A stretch of DNA of 29,462 nucleotides from Sperchopsis tessellata (Eukaryota; Arthropoda; Insecta; Coleoptera; Hydrophilidae), in the NCBI GenBank assembly GCA_033557685.1, contig JAWQRN010000446.1, positions 1 through 29,462 of the forward strand. The letters are read 5' to 3'. Positions 10,310-19,735 of this stretch are shown here, one piece after another (position 1 is the first letter of the stretch; every line of letters begins with the position of its first letter). The translations under genes and the position numbers were made by a program. The notes below the pieces were generated by a model. The model was not told the DNA's origin. It was given only the letters and a program-made list of their open reading frames with translations, and made no database searches.

Positions 10310-12117
10310 GTCTATTGTAACTGCATCAACAAGATAACGCCAGATTAGTGCAGCATTATAATGCATCACCAAAAACTTAACTGATTCAGAGTTTTGGAAA
10401 TCATAATCTCTCAAAGAATGCAATATAATTCCAATCTTTCAAATGTATAAATCTGAATCATCCAGAACTTGCAAGTTAAACATTGATGTATATGAAAACT
10501 AATACTGGACCAACAATATTTCAGCAATAACACATCTGACACACTTACGTTCACACACATATTGCCTTCGATTGTACAGATGATATTAAATTATAGAATA
10601 AGCATTAGAACGAGAATCCGAACACGACAACTTGTCTAGAAGGATGTCTTGCGTAACAAAATCAAATAGCTTAGACAAATCGATAAGAGTAACAATGCAA
10701 TGGTTACCCTCAACATAGGAACACACAACTGAATCAGTAAAGTTAAGCACAACATCGCTAGTAGATCCACCTGCTCGACATTCAAAACGACTTTCGTCAA
10801 AAAATATATTTTTCTTACAATATTTCATAATTGGGTTCATTAAAAGTTTTCGAATTCTTTGGATAATATAAGGAATGTGGAAAAAGGCCTAGGATTATTT
10901 ATGTATTCTTTATTTCTGCTCTTGAGAAACAGGAAAACTGAAGCTAGCTTCAATGAGTCCAGAAATATCATTGAATTTATTGAGTAATTGATGATTTTAG
11001 TCAAAGATAATCGTATTGTCTTGATAAGATCAACTGTCAAACCCTAAGAGTTCACCAACGTAGTATTTTTTACAATGAAAGATATTCTCTAAATATAATG
11101 GAGTAATGTTTAACTCTATATTTGTGCGGTTATGCCAACGAAATGCAGATTCAAATCCTGATACAATGGTGTAAATCAATAATCTTTCAGATATCTCGTA
11201 CTAGGTTGGTAGAACCCTTCAACAAGTGTGATATTGACTTAGGTTTAGCTTCTTTAATATTTTCCGTCATTTTCTGCTTTAAAAATTTTTGAACAATCTG
11301 CGTGTTCGGGTCTGCAGATAGATAGAGACGCTTACTAACAAACTGCAGAATTTCTTTCATTTGACGTATATTGGTATTAAACTAACGAATGTCTATCCCT
11401 TTGTTGATTATCGAAGTAACAACCGTCTGTTTAATGGCAAAATTTAGGGCGTCAAAAATAACACTCAAGAGTCTAACTAATGGACAGAGTTGTTCATTTA
11501 ACAGATTCCTGTCTCGATGTGAACTGGACAGAGAGCGAAAACATAATATGCCATAATCACAAAAACCGAATAGCACTCTATTAACAGATCCCTTGCTTTT
11601 ACTAAATGTAGAAAAACATTATTAACAGACTAATTTCCTCTTGATTTAAATGAAACTGGTGGAGTTGAATTATAAAAAAGTTACACAGATCAACAGTATT
11701 TATATCAATTTTATTAAATTTTACGTTAAAATATTCACACAGTACTACGTCACTCAAAACATTCAATTTGTTGGGTGCCATTTCTAGGATAGATGAAATC
11801 AATTTAAAACCTTCAACATCAGACCGCAAAACATTTAAAATATAAACATTCAGCGAATTGCAGCAATTTCACAATAGAGCTCCAAAGACAAATAGATAAT
11901 ACAGTCAATGGATGACATTGGATTAACCAAAGTGAAAACACCACTGTGTTGAGACTAACTTCTGCTGTAATAACGAGGTAGTTCTGCAGTTTTACAGATC
12001 CTAGCTACTCAGCCTCCAACCAATGCTCACAATAACACAGAAAATTTTCCTCATATATGAGAGCTCTTTGTTCATTGATCTTTTGCGCATTGACTGTACA
12101 TTGAGACCAATAACAAG
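10310..12117 (-). pseudogene. C1 ORF2: CR1/Jockey-like endonuclease-RT without RNase H, decayed
   Basis: Endonuclease/RT ORF of a CR1-group or Jockey-superfamily non-LTR element, scattered over several frames. The endonuclease begins at about 12117 with LVIGLNVQSMRK (family pattern: HLNVQSMRNK), continues in another frame with CEHWLEAE (SEHWL motif, about 12006-12035) and LQNYLVITAEV, and reaches VVLCEYFNVKFNK at about 11713-11745, where the catalytic Asp of GDFN is Tyr (11731-11733). The RT part follows: TVDLIKTIRLSLTKIINYSI (from 11040), NPRPFSTFLILSKEFENF, then after a frameshift FECRAGGSTSDVVLNFTDSV and motif A VTLIDLSKLFDFV (Asp 10679-10681). Downstream, GPVLVFIYINV (about 10515-10535) is the motif B end, and ESVKFLVMHYNAALIWRYL (about 10320-10390) is the thumb. 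The YADD region is not clearly readable. Many stops and frame changes: non-functional. Confidence 0.85.
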
Positions 12118-12124
12118 CTATGTT

Positions 12125-12825
12125 TTTACTAAAATATTTTTCTGCGCTATCAACTTACAGTCATTCTATACACATGCACTTTTCCCAAAACTGCATGTCT
12201 ACAATCTGTACATCTGAAACAGAGATATAAGCTCTTCAAATCGGTGGAATGTTCTTGTTGTCCTTCTGACTAAAATAATCCAGTTTCTATTAACAGAAAA
12301 TCTTAAATCTGTAATCTCATCAACGAGGAAAGATACATTTTACTTGGAGTTTTTTTAGTGATAGTGCACAATCAGTTTTCTGAAATCATTAGTGAAGGCC
12401 ACAAATACATACGGCAACCAGCAATACATTACCTGCAAAATTGAGGTGAAGTCATCGTTTTGTGTAGTGCAAATTAGTTGATTGCTTTTTTGTGTTAAAT
12501 AAAATAATACAACTCGAGTATCTATTAAATTGTTTCATTATGCCAAAATTTCTGCAATCTACAATAAATGTATCACTTAAATTTAGATAGGCTTATGAAC
12601 ACGGGATTGCACTGACAAAGACTTCTGTGTAAAAACCTCGCGGACAATGTTTTTCAAATATTTAAAAAGGCTACAATATAACCTAAATATCAAACTCAAG
12701 CATATTGAAATACTTGATTAATTCTCGTTCATGTGAGACAGTGACAATTAGAATCTTACTACTTGTGTTTGCCGCTTCCTTCAATCAGTTTTAACTAATT
12801 CGCTTGGAAAAAATCTTTAGTCAGA
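12125..12825. other. AT-rich stretch between C1 endonuclease and possible ORF1
   Basis: If C1 is contiguous, this should be the 3' part of its ORF1 on the minus strand. I see stops in all frames and no conserved motif, so the sequence is either too decayed or unrelated. Confidence 0.35.
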
Positions 12826-12829
12826 ATTT

Positions 12830-13215
12830 AAGATGCTACTACAATTTCTGTTTACACCGAAATACTAGCTGTATGATAGTTCGTATCTTTATTACATTTT
12901 TTCAGGCTATCAAACTCATTTTATCGGATGATACTTTTTCTAAAATTACTTGTTAAGGTTTCAACATTAAATTCAAGTTATAATATGTATCTTTTTAAAT
13001 AATGCTCTAAGTCAATGCCTCAACCTCTCTAGACAATTTAGAAACTTTCTCAAAAGCAGACTTAAATTTTTGTTAGATTTTAATAAATGTAAACGTGGAC
13101 TCATATTTATCGATGATTCTACGTAATAGTGCCTTTTATGAATCAAGTCGGATTCTCACACCGTCTGCAGATGTCTTAGATTTCTTCATTATTAATCTTT
13201 CATATTCAATATACT
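12830..13215 (-). pseudogene. possible C1 ORF1 remnant with coiled coil
   Basis: Minus-strand pieces MKKSKTSADGVRIRLDS (from about 13188), LLRRIIDKYESTFTFI (about 13140-13090) and KSAFEKVSKLSREVEALT (13063-13010) have the charged, heptad-like character of the N-terminal coiled coil that ORF1 proteins of CR1-type elements carry ahead of an RNA-binding part. It sits in the right place and on the right strand, upstream of the C1 endonuclease. The identification rests on composition and context, not on a unique motif, and chance cannot be excluded. It is broken by stops. Confidence 0.38.
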
Positions 13216-13386
13216 GTGACAAAATTCTTCAACAAAACTGTCAAATCAATTTCATGTCTTCCAATACAATAATGGAAAAAAGTCAAAAATATTGCTCCTA
13301 ATACGGACCTGATGACCTTCCCCTCAACTCACTGAGGTAAGGGACCACCATTCAGGCAATACAATATATTTGATTTAATTTGAAAA

Positions 13387-13506
13387 TTTTTTTTGCTAAT
13401 AACTTAATTATATACAACTCATCTGTTGTCTACTTTCCCCGCTATGATAGCTAGCTAAACAATTCATCTAATCTAATATAGTTCATAAGATGATACCATG
13501 ATTTAT
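13387..13506 (-). other. J2 3' UTR and likely 3' terminus
   Basis: Short untranslated tail after the J2 C-terminal coding region, ending in an A run on the minus strand (TTTTTTTT at 13387-13394 on plus). A short A-rich end is expected for a Jockey-clade element, so the element probably ends here. The target duplication could not be read. Confidence 0.5.
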
Positions 13507-16003
13507 CTATTGATGAACAAGGTAAACAATATATACAAAACAACCTATACAATCTACTGATATTTCATTTAACCAAAGTCTTCTCTGTTTGGCGTTTGGG
13601 CACATCCTTCTGGTTGATCCTATAAGAATATCCTCTATGGCAGTCGATGTCGAATCCGGAAAGGCTCGTTTTCCCCAGTGTAAACTTCTATCCCTCTGGT
13701 GAATAGCTACTGTCTCAGTTTCAGGTGGTACACACTCTCTCTTTGACACTTAATGAAGTCCGCGATGGTATCTATTCCAGCTCTCTGTATGAGGTCCTCG
13801 TTGTTCGTAACCCATGGCGCGTTCTTGAACATCCTCAGAAACGTGGATTGGATCCTCTTCATCTCGGTGTCATTGATGCATTTTGTTCTCATCTTTGATC
13901 ATCTGTTCATGACTGGATATAGGATCTTTGTTACTATCGCTGATTTGGTCTTGATCTTCTACATCTGTTCCTTTCATTTGAGTCTGCTGTCAAATGCCGT
14001 AGATACTTGACGACGTTCCTTTCTTCAAGTGGATTATCCATAAAGATCGTTGGCTGGTAGTTCTCAACTCTTTGATAACAAGATGTATTCATTTTTGATG
14101 GTATTGATCTTTGACTTGCAGGTCTAGCAGAACTTTTTACTAGGTCCAGGTTTCAGAGACATACATAGTCTTCTGGAGGTGAGCAATTTCCGTAAATATG
14201 AGCTGAAGATTGCCGTGTTTTCTTCAAAGAGAGTAACTGCTGTATCTGGGAAAAGCATATCTGTACAGTGAAAAAAGGTAGGGCGCAAGGATAGCACTCT
14301 AGGGCACACCTGCAACAATAGTTGCATAGTGAACTTCCTTCGCTGGAGATAGCTGAAAAGAATTTTAAATACATAAAGTTCATACATATTAATTACGGTG
14401 TCAAATGTCTTCTCGATAGTAGTAATACTATTTCCGTATGTCTCTGATGTTGGAGTGAGTCGAAATGTGGTCTGTTAGCCGCACAAGATACTTCTGTGTG
14501 GATCTCTTGGCTTTAAAACCAAACTGCTCTTCCTGAATGTTGGCGTACTCCTGGAAGTGGGTATTTATCCTTTTGAATAGTACTCCCTCAAGGACCTTAC
14601 TCAGGGATAGTAATACGCTCATGGGTCTGTAGCTCTATGAGAACTAGCTGTCCTTGCCGGCCTTCGGCATCACTACATTTCCTGCAGTCTTCTATGATGT
14701 AGAAAAACACAAACATGAGTTGACAATGTATGTAATCTGTACTATGGCCTTCCAGGGTAGGTTTTTTAGTAGTACGTTCTGGAACTTTTCTAGGCCTGGA
14801 ACTTTCTTTGGCTTTGTCCAAAAAGATGAGCATCCTGATTTCCCTAGTAGTTTCTCGTCACTCGTTGATGGGGTCGACATCCTGCATGAAGACATTGACA
14901 ATGGCTCTGACTTCTCTCTCGTGGAGCGTATCCTACTCGTGGTAGGTTGTGTCGTGGATCCTCTCGAAATTACCCGAAAGTACTTCCGCCTTCCTCTTGT
15001 CTGTGTAAACTAGTCATATTTCTCCATGGAGTGGGATAATGGTGGTATTCTTCTTCATTAAGGTATTTGTTACCTTAAAGATGCTGTTTTCTTGGTATTC
15101 CTGCATCCTGATCTGCCATTGTTCATTTCTTAGCTTGTTGAGGAGTACTCTAATATAGTGGGAAGCCTAGTTCCTAGTTAGTTGATCTTCCTATGTCCTG
15201 TTTCTTGAATGCCTTCTGCGAAGTCTGTTCCGGGATTTCTTCCTTCTTGTACTCCTGGGTTCTCCTTGGGATGACTTCTCGTACAGCTTCCTGAATGAGC
15301 TCAATGAGAGTGCCAATCGCTCGTTCGATGTGTAGTTCTGTACCAAGGATTTGTGTAAGTGTAATGTTGGTGTTTACGTAGTTTAGGTAGAACAACCAGT
15401 TAGCTCTTGCATAGTTGGGGTTGTGTGAATCAGAAGATCGGAATCAAGGAGGTTAGGTGCTGTAGGTAGAGTAATGTTGACATCCGAGGTGAGTACTATA
15501 CTTTAAAACCTGCGGTACGTTTATTATAGGGAATATAGGTTGGTTAATCAGGATATTGGATAATATATACACGAGTGTTTCTATGATTGTTTAGTACCCG
15601 TCCGTTTGCGTAGGTACTACTATTCACCTAGGTGGTATATAGGCGTTAAAGGCTCCTGCTGCAAGCATTTTGCGGCCTAGGCTGAATAGTTGATCCAAGT
15701 TTGCAGCAGTGATGGTATAATGGAGTCTCTGGTAGCTCAATCGACAAACCCAATGGACATCGTTTCCATGTCTTCGGTGTTGGCTGGCTTCTATTAATGT
15801 TGAATGTTACTTCTTATGCTGATAGAAATTATTTCTCCTGGACGAGCCTGTTGGTAGGTGGTGAATCCTGAAATCCTTAGTCCTTGTCGTGTATATAGCC
15901 TAGTGTCGCTCAGCAGTACTAAGCTGACTTCTTCCTCTTCAATGAAAATCTTCATTGGAATCCATTGGCAAATATTTAGTTCTCTTGGTCGATATAGGTC
16001 CAT
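13507..16003 (-). pseudogene. J2 ORF2: Jockey-clade endonuclease-RT, near full length, decayed
   Basis: Nearly full-length ORF2 of a second Jockey-clade element. Endonuclease: LNICQWIPMKIFIEEEEV (family QWNANGI, so the active-site Asn is Ile), LLSDTRLYTRQGLRISGF, AGAFNAYIPPR near 15660 (GGDFNA with the catalytic Asp now Ala) and LDSDLLIHT near 15445 (SDHLPI with His lost). Linker: LNYVNTNITLTQILGTE and IELIQEAVREVIPRR (15395-15174). RT: KPKKVPGLEKFQNVLLKNL (about 14800-14750), KTAGNVVMPKAGKDS, SYRPMSVLLSLSKVLEG, EEQFGFKAKRSTQ, then SITTIEKTFDTV (14410 area, catalytic Asp of FLDIEK replaced), GVP*SAILAPYLFSLY (motif B with a stop), and LFEENTAIFSS at 14217-14225, where relatives have FADD. C-terminus: TFLRMFKNAPWVTNNEDLIQ and AGIDTIADFIKCQ (13892-13707). 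Stops and frame changes throughout; all three RT/endonuclease catalytic sites are damaged. Confidence 0.93.
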
Positions 16004-16019
16004 TTACGGTTATGCGTAG

Positions 16020-17295
16020 GCGTAGTTGGCAAAGGTGTTTAGTTCTTATCTTACTAGCTGTTTGAACTGCCAAACGCTCTTCAATAATTTCTGCATGTTC
16101 ACCATTTGGGTAAGTTTTGCCATTTAGACCACTAGGTTGCCAAAAGGTGATTTAACAGGCGGGTTGGCAGCTACCATAGTGGAATGTGGATGTTGTTGCT
16201 GTTGTGTGGGTAGAACTGTCCTTTGGCGTAACCTGGATAAATACCTTACGTTAACTAGCGGTAAGGATTCTCATGCTTGGGGCTGGCGCTGTACTGCTGG
16301 ATTGGTAGCTGTTGTCTGATCCTCAGGTTCCATGCGTGGTGGATCGGGAAGCAACTTGGACGTATGCCTGCTTCTGTTATATTGTAGAAGCTGTCATTTT
16401 TGCCTAACCTCTAGGATACAAAGATAGCCTTGCATCTAGACTAGTTAGCTGGGTGAGGTTGTTTACAGTTGCTACATAACGTCATTGTCTGCACAGTTAT
16501 CTTACAATCATTTGTAAGATGCTCTACAGTACACTTGACACATATTGGCTAATTTCGGCAGTGACTGGTGACATGCCCAAAACTTTGGCAGCACCTACAT
16601 TGACAACTTATCTGTTGCTTCGGTACGTTTTCCTTGTAACTCTGTAACTAAGTACGGCTTGTATTTCTCGGACCATGGCTCTTCTAAAGTTCACCAGGAA
16701 AGCGGTGAACTGTATAGTGCTTCTTTCTTCCGCTTCATCTGGATTACTTTTAGAACTTTAACTCCAACTTCACTCAGGTTCGAAGTGATGTCAGTCTTCT
16801 CGAAGTTCGGAAGGCATCTAAGATTAAATCTCTTAGATTTTTCTTCTTTCAAAGCATGTGGAGCAGTACTCTAAGTCGCTTGAAGTCAACAAGGGAGCTT
16901 GTGAAAATGAAAATGTTGCTACTGTACTGGAGGGTTAACCGGAGTCTTGCAGATCTTCTTTACCGTTTCGTTGAACTTCTCGAAGTTGGTCACCTATTGT
17001 ATGACTACTAGTGATGGTGGCTTATCTGATGCTGCTGCGGGGTGGTCGTCATGGGCTCTGAGTTATGGTGTTACAGATGATGATAAACCGGGTCCCTGGT
17101 TTCCACGAGGACCCCCAATGAGTTGTACATCTGGAATTGTGTCGTCTTGCTAGTGTCTGGCTGAGGACAGGGTCACTTCGGAGAGGTTAATACTGACTCC
17201 TGGATGCTCCCCTTTATTTTTTGCGGTCCTGTTAGGTCGTATATGTCATTTCTGTCTGCTGGAATATCTGAGGGCATGGGGAAGTATGTAGTCAT
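16020..17295 (-). pseudogene. J2 ORF1: Jockey-clade gag with three intact zinc knuckles
   Basis: RNA-binding gag-like ORF1 of J2. The ATG at 17295 opens MTTYFPMPSDIPADRNDIYD and then LTGPQKIKGSIQE before the first stop at about 17175. The middle is frame-shifted; about 16850-16650 is the pre-knuckle region. The knuckle array is in one frame: CRCCQSFGHVTSHC (16558-16599, CX2CX4HX4C), CVKCTVEHLTNDC (16504-16542, CX2CX3HX4C) and CSNCKQPHPAN*SRC (16432-16476, CX2CX3HX6C). All nine Cys and all three His are kept, although two stops (between knuckles 1 and 2, and inside knuckle 3) break the frame. ORF2 begins about 20 bp further on, the usual tight spacing of Jockey elements. The gag belongs to a different family from J1, whose knuckle residues differ. 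Confidence 0.9.
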
Positions 17296-17500
17296 CTCTA
17301 AAACAAAATTAAGATGTTAGTTAATGTGAATCTTTTATACCTGACGAGTTATGAAAATAGTGAAGCAGCGTATAGCTGCGGACCAGATGCAATGAAAATT
17401 ACACACAAGGGAAGTGCAAGGAGTAGTACCCGAGTAGGTAGAAATCCACGAGTTCAGGTAGGCCCTTCCGGCACAGGTGCCAACAGGTGAATAAAATGTG
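17296..17500 (-). promoter_or_regulatory. J2 5' UTR, expected to hold the internal promoter
   Basis: About 200 bp upstream of the gag ATG on the minus strand, richer in G+C than the flanking sequence (for example GGCACCTGTGCCGGAAGG at about 17465-17482). Jockey-type elements carry their RNA polymerase II promoter inside the 5' UTR. I cannot identify an initiator or downstream promoter element with confidence, and the outer edge near 17500 is estimated from the change in base composition. Confidence 0.4.
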
Positions 17501-18770
17501 AATGTGGATTTATATAGTCAAATATACACGAACAGCAAATAATATAAAAAACATCGCCCCTCCAATCAACAAACAACCAAAAGTCTGACATGGAGGAAAA
17601 ATAATAAAATTCATACTCAATTTTAATTTGTAGGGAGGTTAACAGTCTTGTAGTAACTATCCTGTTTTCAAATTGGATATATTTTAATTATTTACATTAC
17701 CAATTACCTCACAAATGAACAGTTACATGTTTTAAACTGGAGGTCAGTACAAATAATTTTAGATAATTTTATCTGTTCTCCAATTGTTCAGACTTTCCCT
17801 ATGTATTTCTTAGCTATAGATTTTAGACAGCTGATTGATCCAGTTCTGTATTTATTTATATTTAAAATGCTCTTTCTTTATCGCGCAAAAAACTTACCAT
17901 ACACTAACCGTTGTTTGTAGAGTTTTTACAAGATCTAATATAAGTCATATTTATCTCTAGTTAGCGTATCGAATTAGACAACACAAATTTGTGTGGTAAA
18001 ATATCTACCGTAATTGACTGAAATATCCTCACTAAATACAGCAACGACTGATCCACTTGGCCCAGGAGTTAACAGTTTAGCATCCGAACCTAATTAATTT
18101 AGATATTGGAGGTTTAGATGGATTTATGCGGTGTAAAATTATTTCCATAATACGTTCCCTACATCTGGTTGTATGAACCCAAACAACAGACGAGTCGGTT
18201 AGGATGAGCCTCTGTGTTATAATAAATATTCGTGGTTCACCCTTTATATACTGATCTGACGTCCTGTGTCTTACAACCTTATTTTAGATTATCTGGATAT
18301 TCGAATATAAACTTTTATTGCGTATTCGCCGATCCCATGAATGTCACACATTGAACATGCCAAGTTTGAGAAATATGACGCCATCTTTTTGCCGCATTCA
18401 CTCGAATGCTCCAATTTTAACAGTACTCCCAAGAACCTATTAACGCTATAGAGAAAGCATTCATCCTGCAGACATGCCACGTAGTAAGACAATTTTTGAA
18501 TTGTCTTGGTTGAAATGAAATGTTCCTATACACTGTCCAACAACAATAATAATAAAAATAATAAATATATCATAACGCCATATGACGTGAACAGCAATAA
18601 AAAAAACCCTTTTTACATACAATCTATACAAATGGAAACACGTACGTATATTTTGCGCACCCATAATTGTGCTAACTATAAAGAAATAAAGAATTTCAAA
18701 TGGTAATAATCAAATAAATAATTGAATATACAAGGAAATTAACACAAAAATAATTACACTCAGGCGAAAT
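17501..18770. other. AT-rich spacer, nothing recognised
   Basis: About 1.27 kb with stops in all frames apart from short chance ORFs. It includes an A/T trinucleotide-rich patch (about 18540-18570, ataataata type). The right part, 18700-18770, is probably C2 3' UTR. No RNA gene or other element was recognised. Confidence 0.45.
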
Positions 18771-18774
18771 TGAG

Positions 18775-19705
18775 GTACTCCATAGAACTTAGATTTGAAT
18801 AACAAGAAATAAAAACGAAGAAAAAAATCAAAAGGTGTGATCAATATTTGCTCAAATTTCGTCAAAGAATAAAAAGTGCCAGACAGAAAAAGATCTTTAA
18901 TGGCCTTTTTGAACTCATACTCTGTTTCAAGCTTTCTGAAACTCCCATGAAGTTTATTAATTAAGACCTTTGCTCGGTAAAAGGGAATTCAGATTTGGTG
19001 ATAGTTTGATGTTCCGGTATGCCGGGTGTTATACTCATGTACGTGCAAGTTTCGCACAACCACGTGTTGGTCTTTTAAAACATATTTCCTCACACGGCTG
19101 GAGGCGTTAAAATCCTGTTTCTTCCAAAATCATTCTTACATGATTCCGCTCGGCCCATTCGAAATATCACACGTAGTCTCCTTTTCTTAGTTTTATAAAT
19201 GACAACAGAATCCCAGCATACCTTCCCAAAACTGAACACCATATCGGATCAGAAAATCAAAATATCCAAAGTACACCATCATAAAGGTGTCCACACCTAC
19301 AATATATTGAAGGGTTCTAAAAGCATAATATGAGTTTTATTTTCAGATTTTCATCGTATTAATTGAACGAAAGATTCACATCTAACTGCAACCAAAGAAA
19401 TTTGTGTTTAATGCCTGGATCACTAATTAATTGCGAACCAAGAATAAGCACTCTACAGAACATCTTTAGCTGTACGGATCAAACCATCTGCATTATCGGC
19501 AGAAAACAGCACTTGTGTCATCATACATTATTAATTTCGTGGTAATGCATTCAGGTAAATCAAATATAAAAAGCTTGAACAATAATGAATCCAATATAGA
19601 ACCCTGAGGTACACATGTAACAATATTTACAGAAACAGAACTAAATACACATACTGGAGTCTTTTTTATATTATAATGGCATTTTTGGGAAAAAAGCCCA
19701 TCTGT
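18775..19705 (-). pseudogene. C2 RT fragment: CR1/Jockey-like element, 5'-truncated
   Basis: The C-terminal third of an RT from an RNase H-lacking non-LTR element. It begins abruptly near 19705 with NIKKTPVCVFSSVSVNIV just ahead of motif B, VPQGSILDSLLFKLFIFDLP (19612-19553). It continues with KLIMYDDTSAVF (19525-19511), where relatives read YADD: the Ala codon is missing while both Asp codons remain. Then come frame-shifted remains of the thumb, and the typical C-terminus EYNTRHTGTSNYHQ (NTRH at 19019-19030), IPFYRAKVLINKLHG, EFKKAIKDLFLSGTFYSLTK and FEQI at about 18850. The NTRH/short-C-terminus pattern is shared by CR1-group elements and relatives, so the exact clade is open. Stops confirm it is dead. 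The 5' truncation is usual for incomplete reverse transcription. Confidence 0.87.
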
Positions 19706-19735
19706 CGCCAGTATAATATTGCATTAAACCTTGTA

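Noticed and set aside
14654..15013. 119-codon plus-strand open frame
   Set aside because: Antisense shadow of the J2 RT. The minus strand here carries KPKKVPGLEKFQ and NVVMPKAGKDS.
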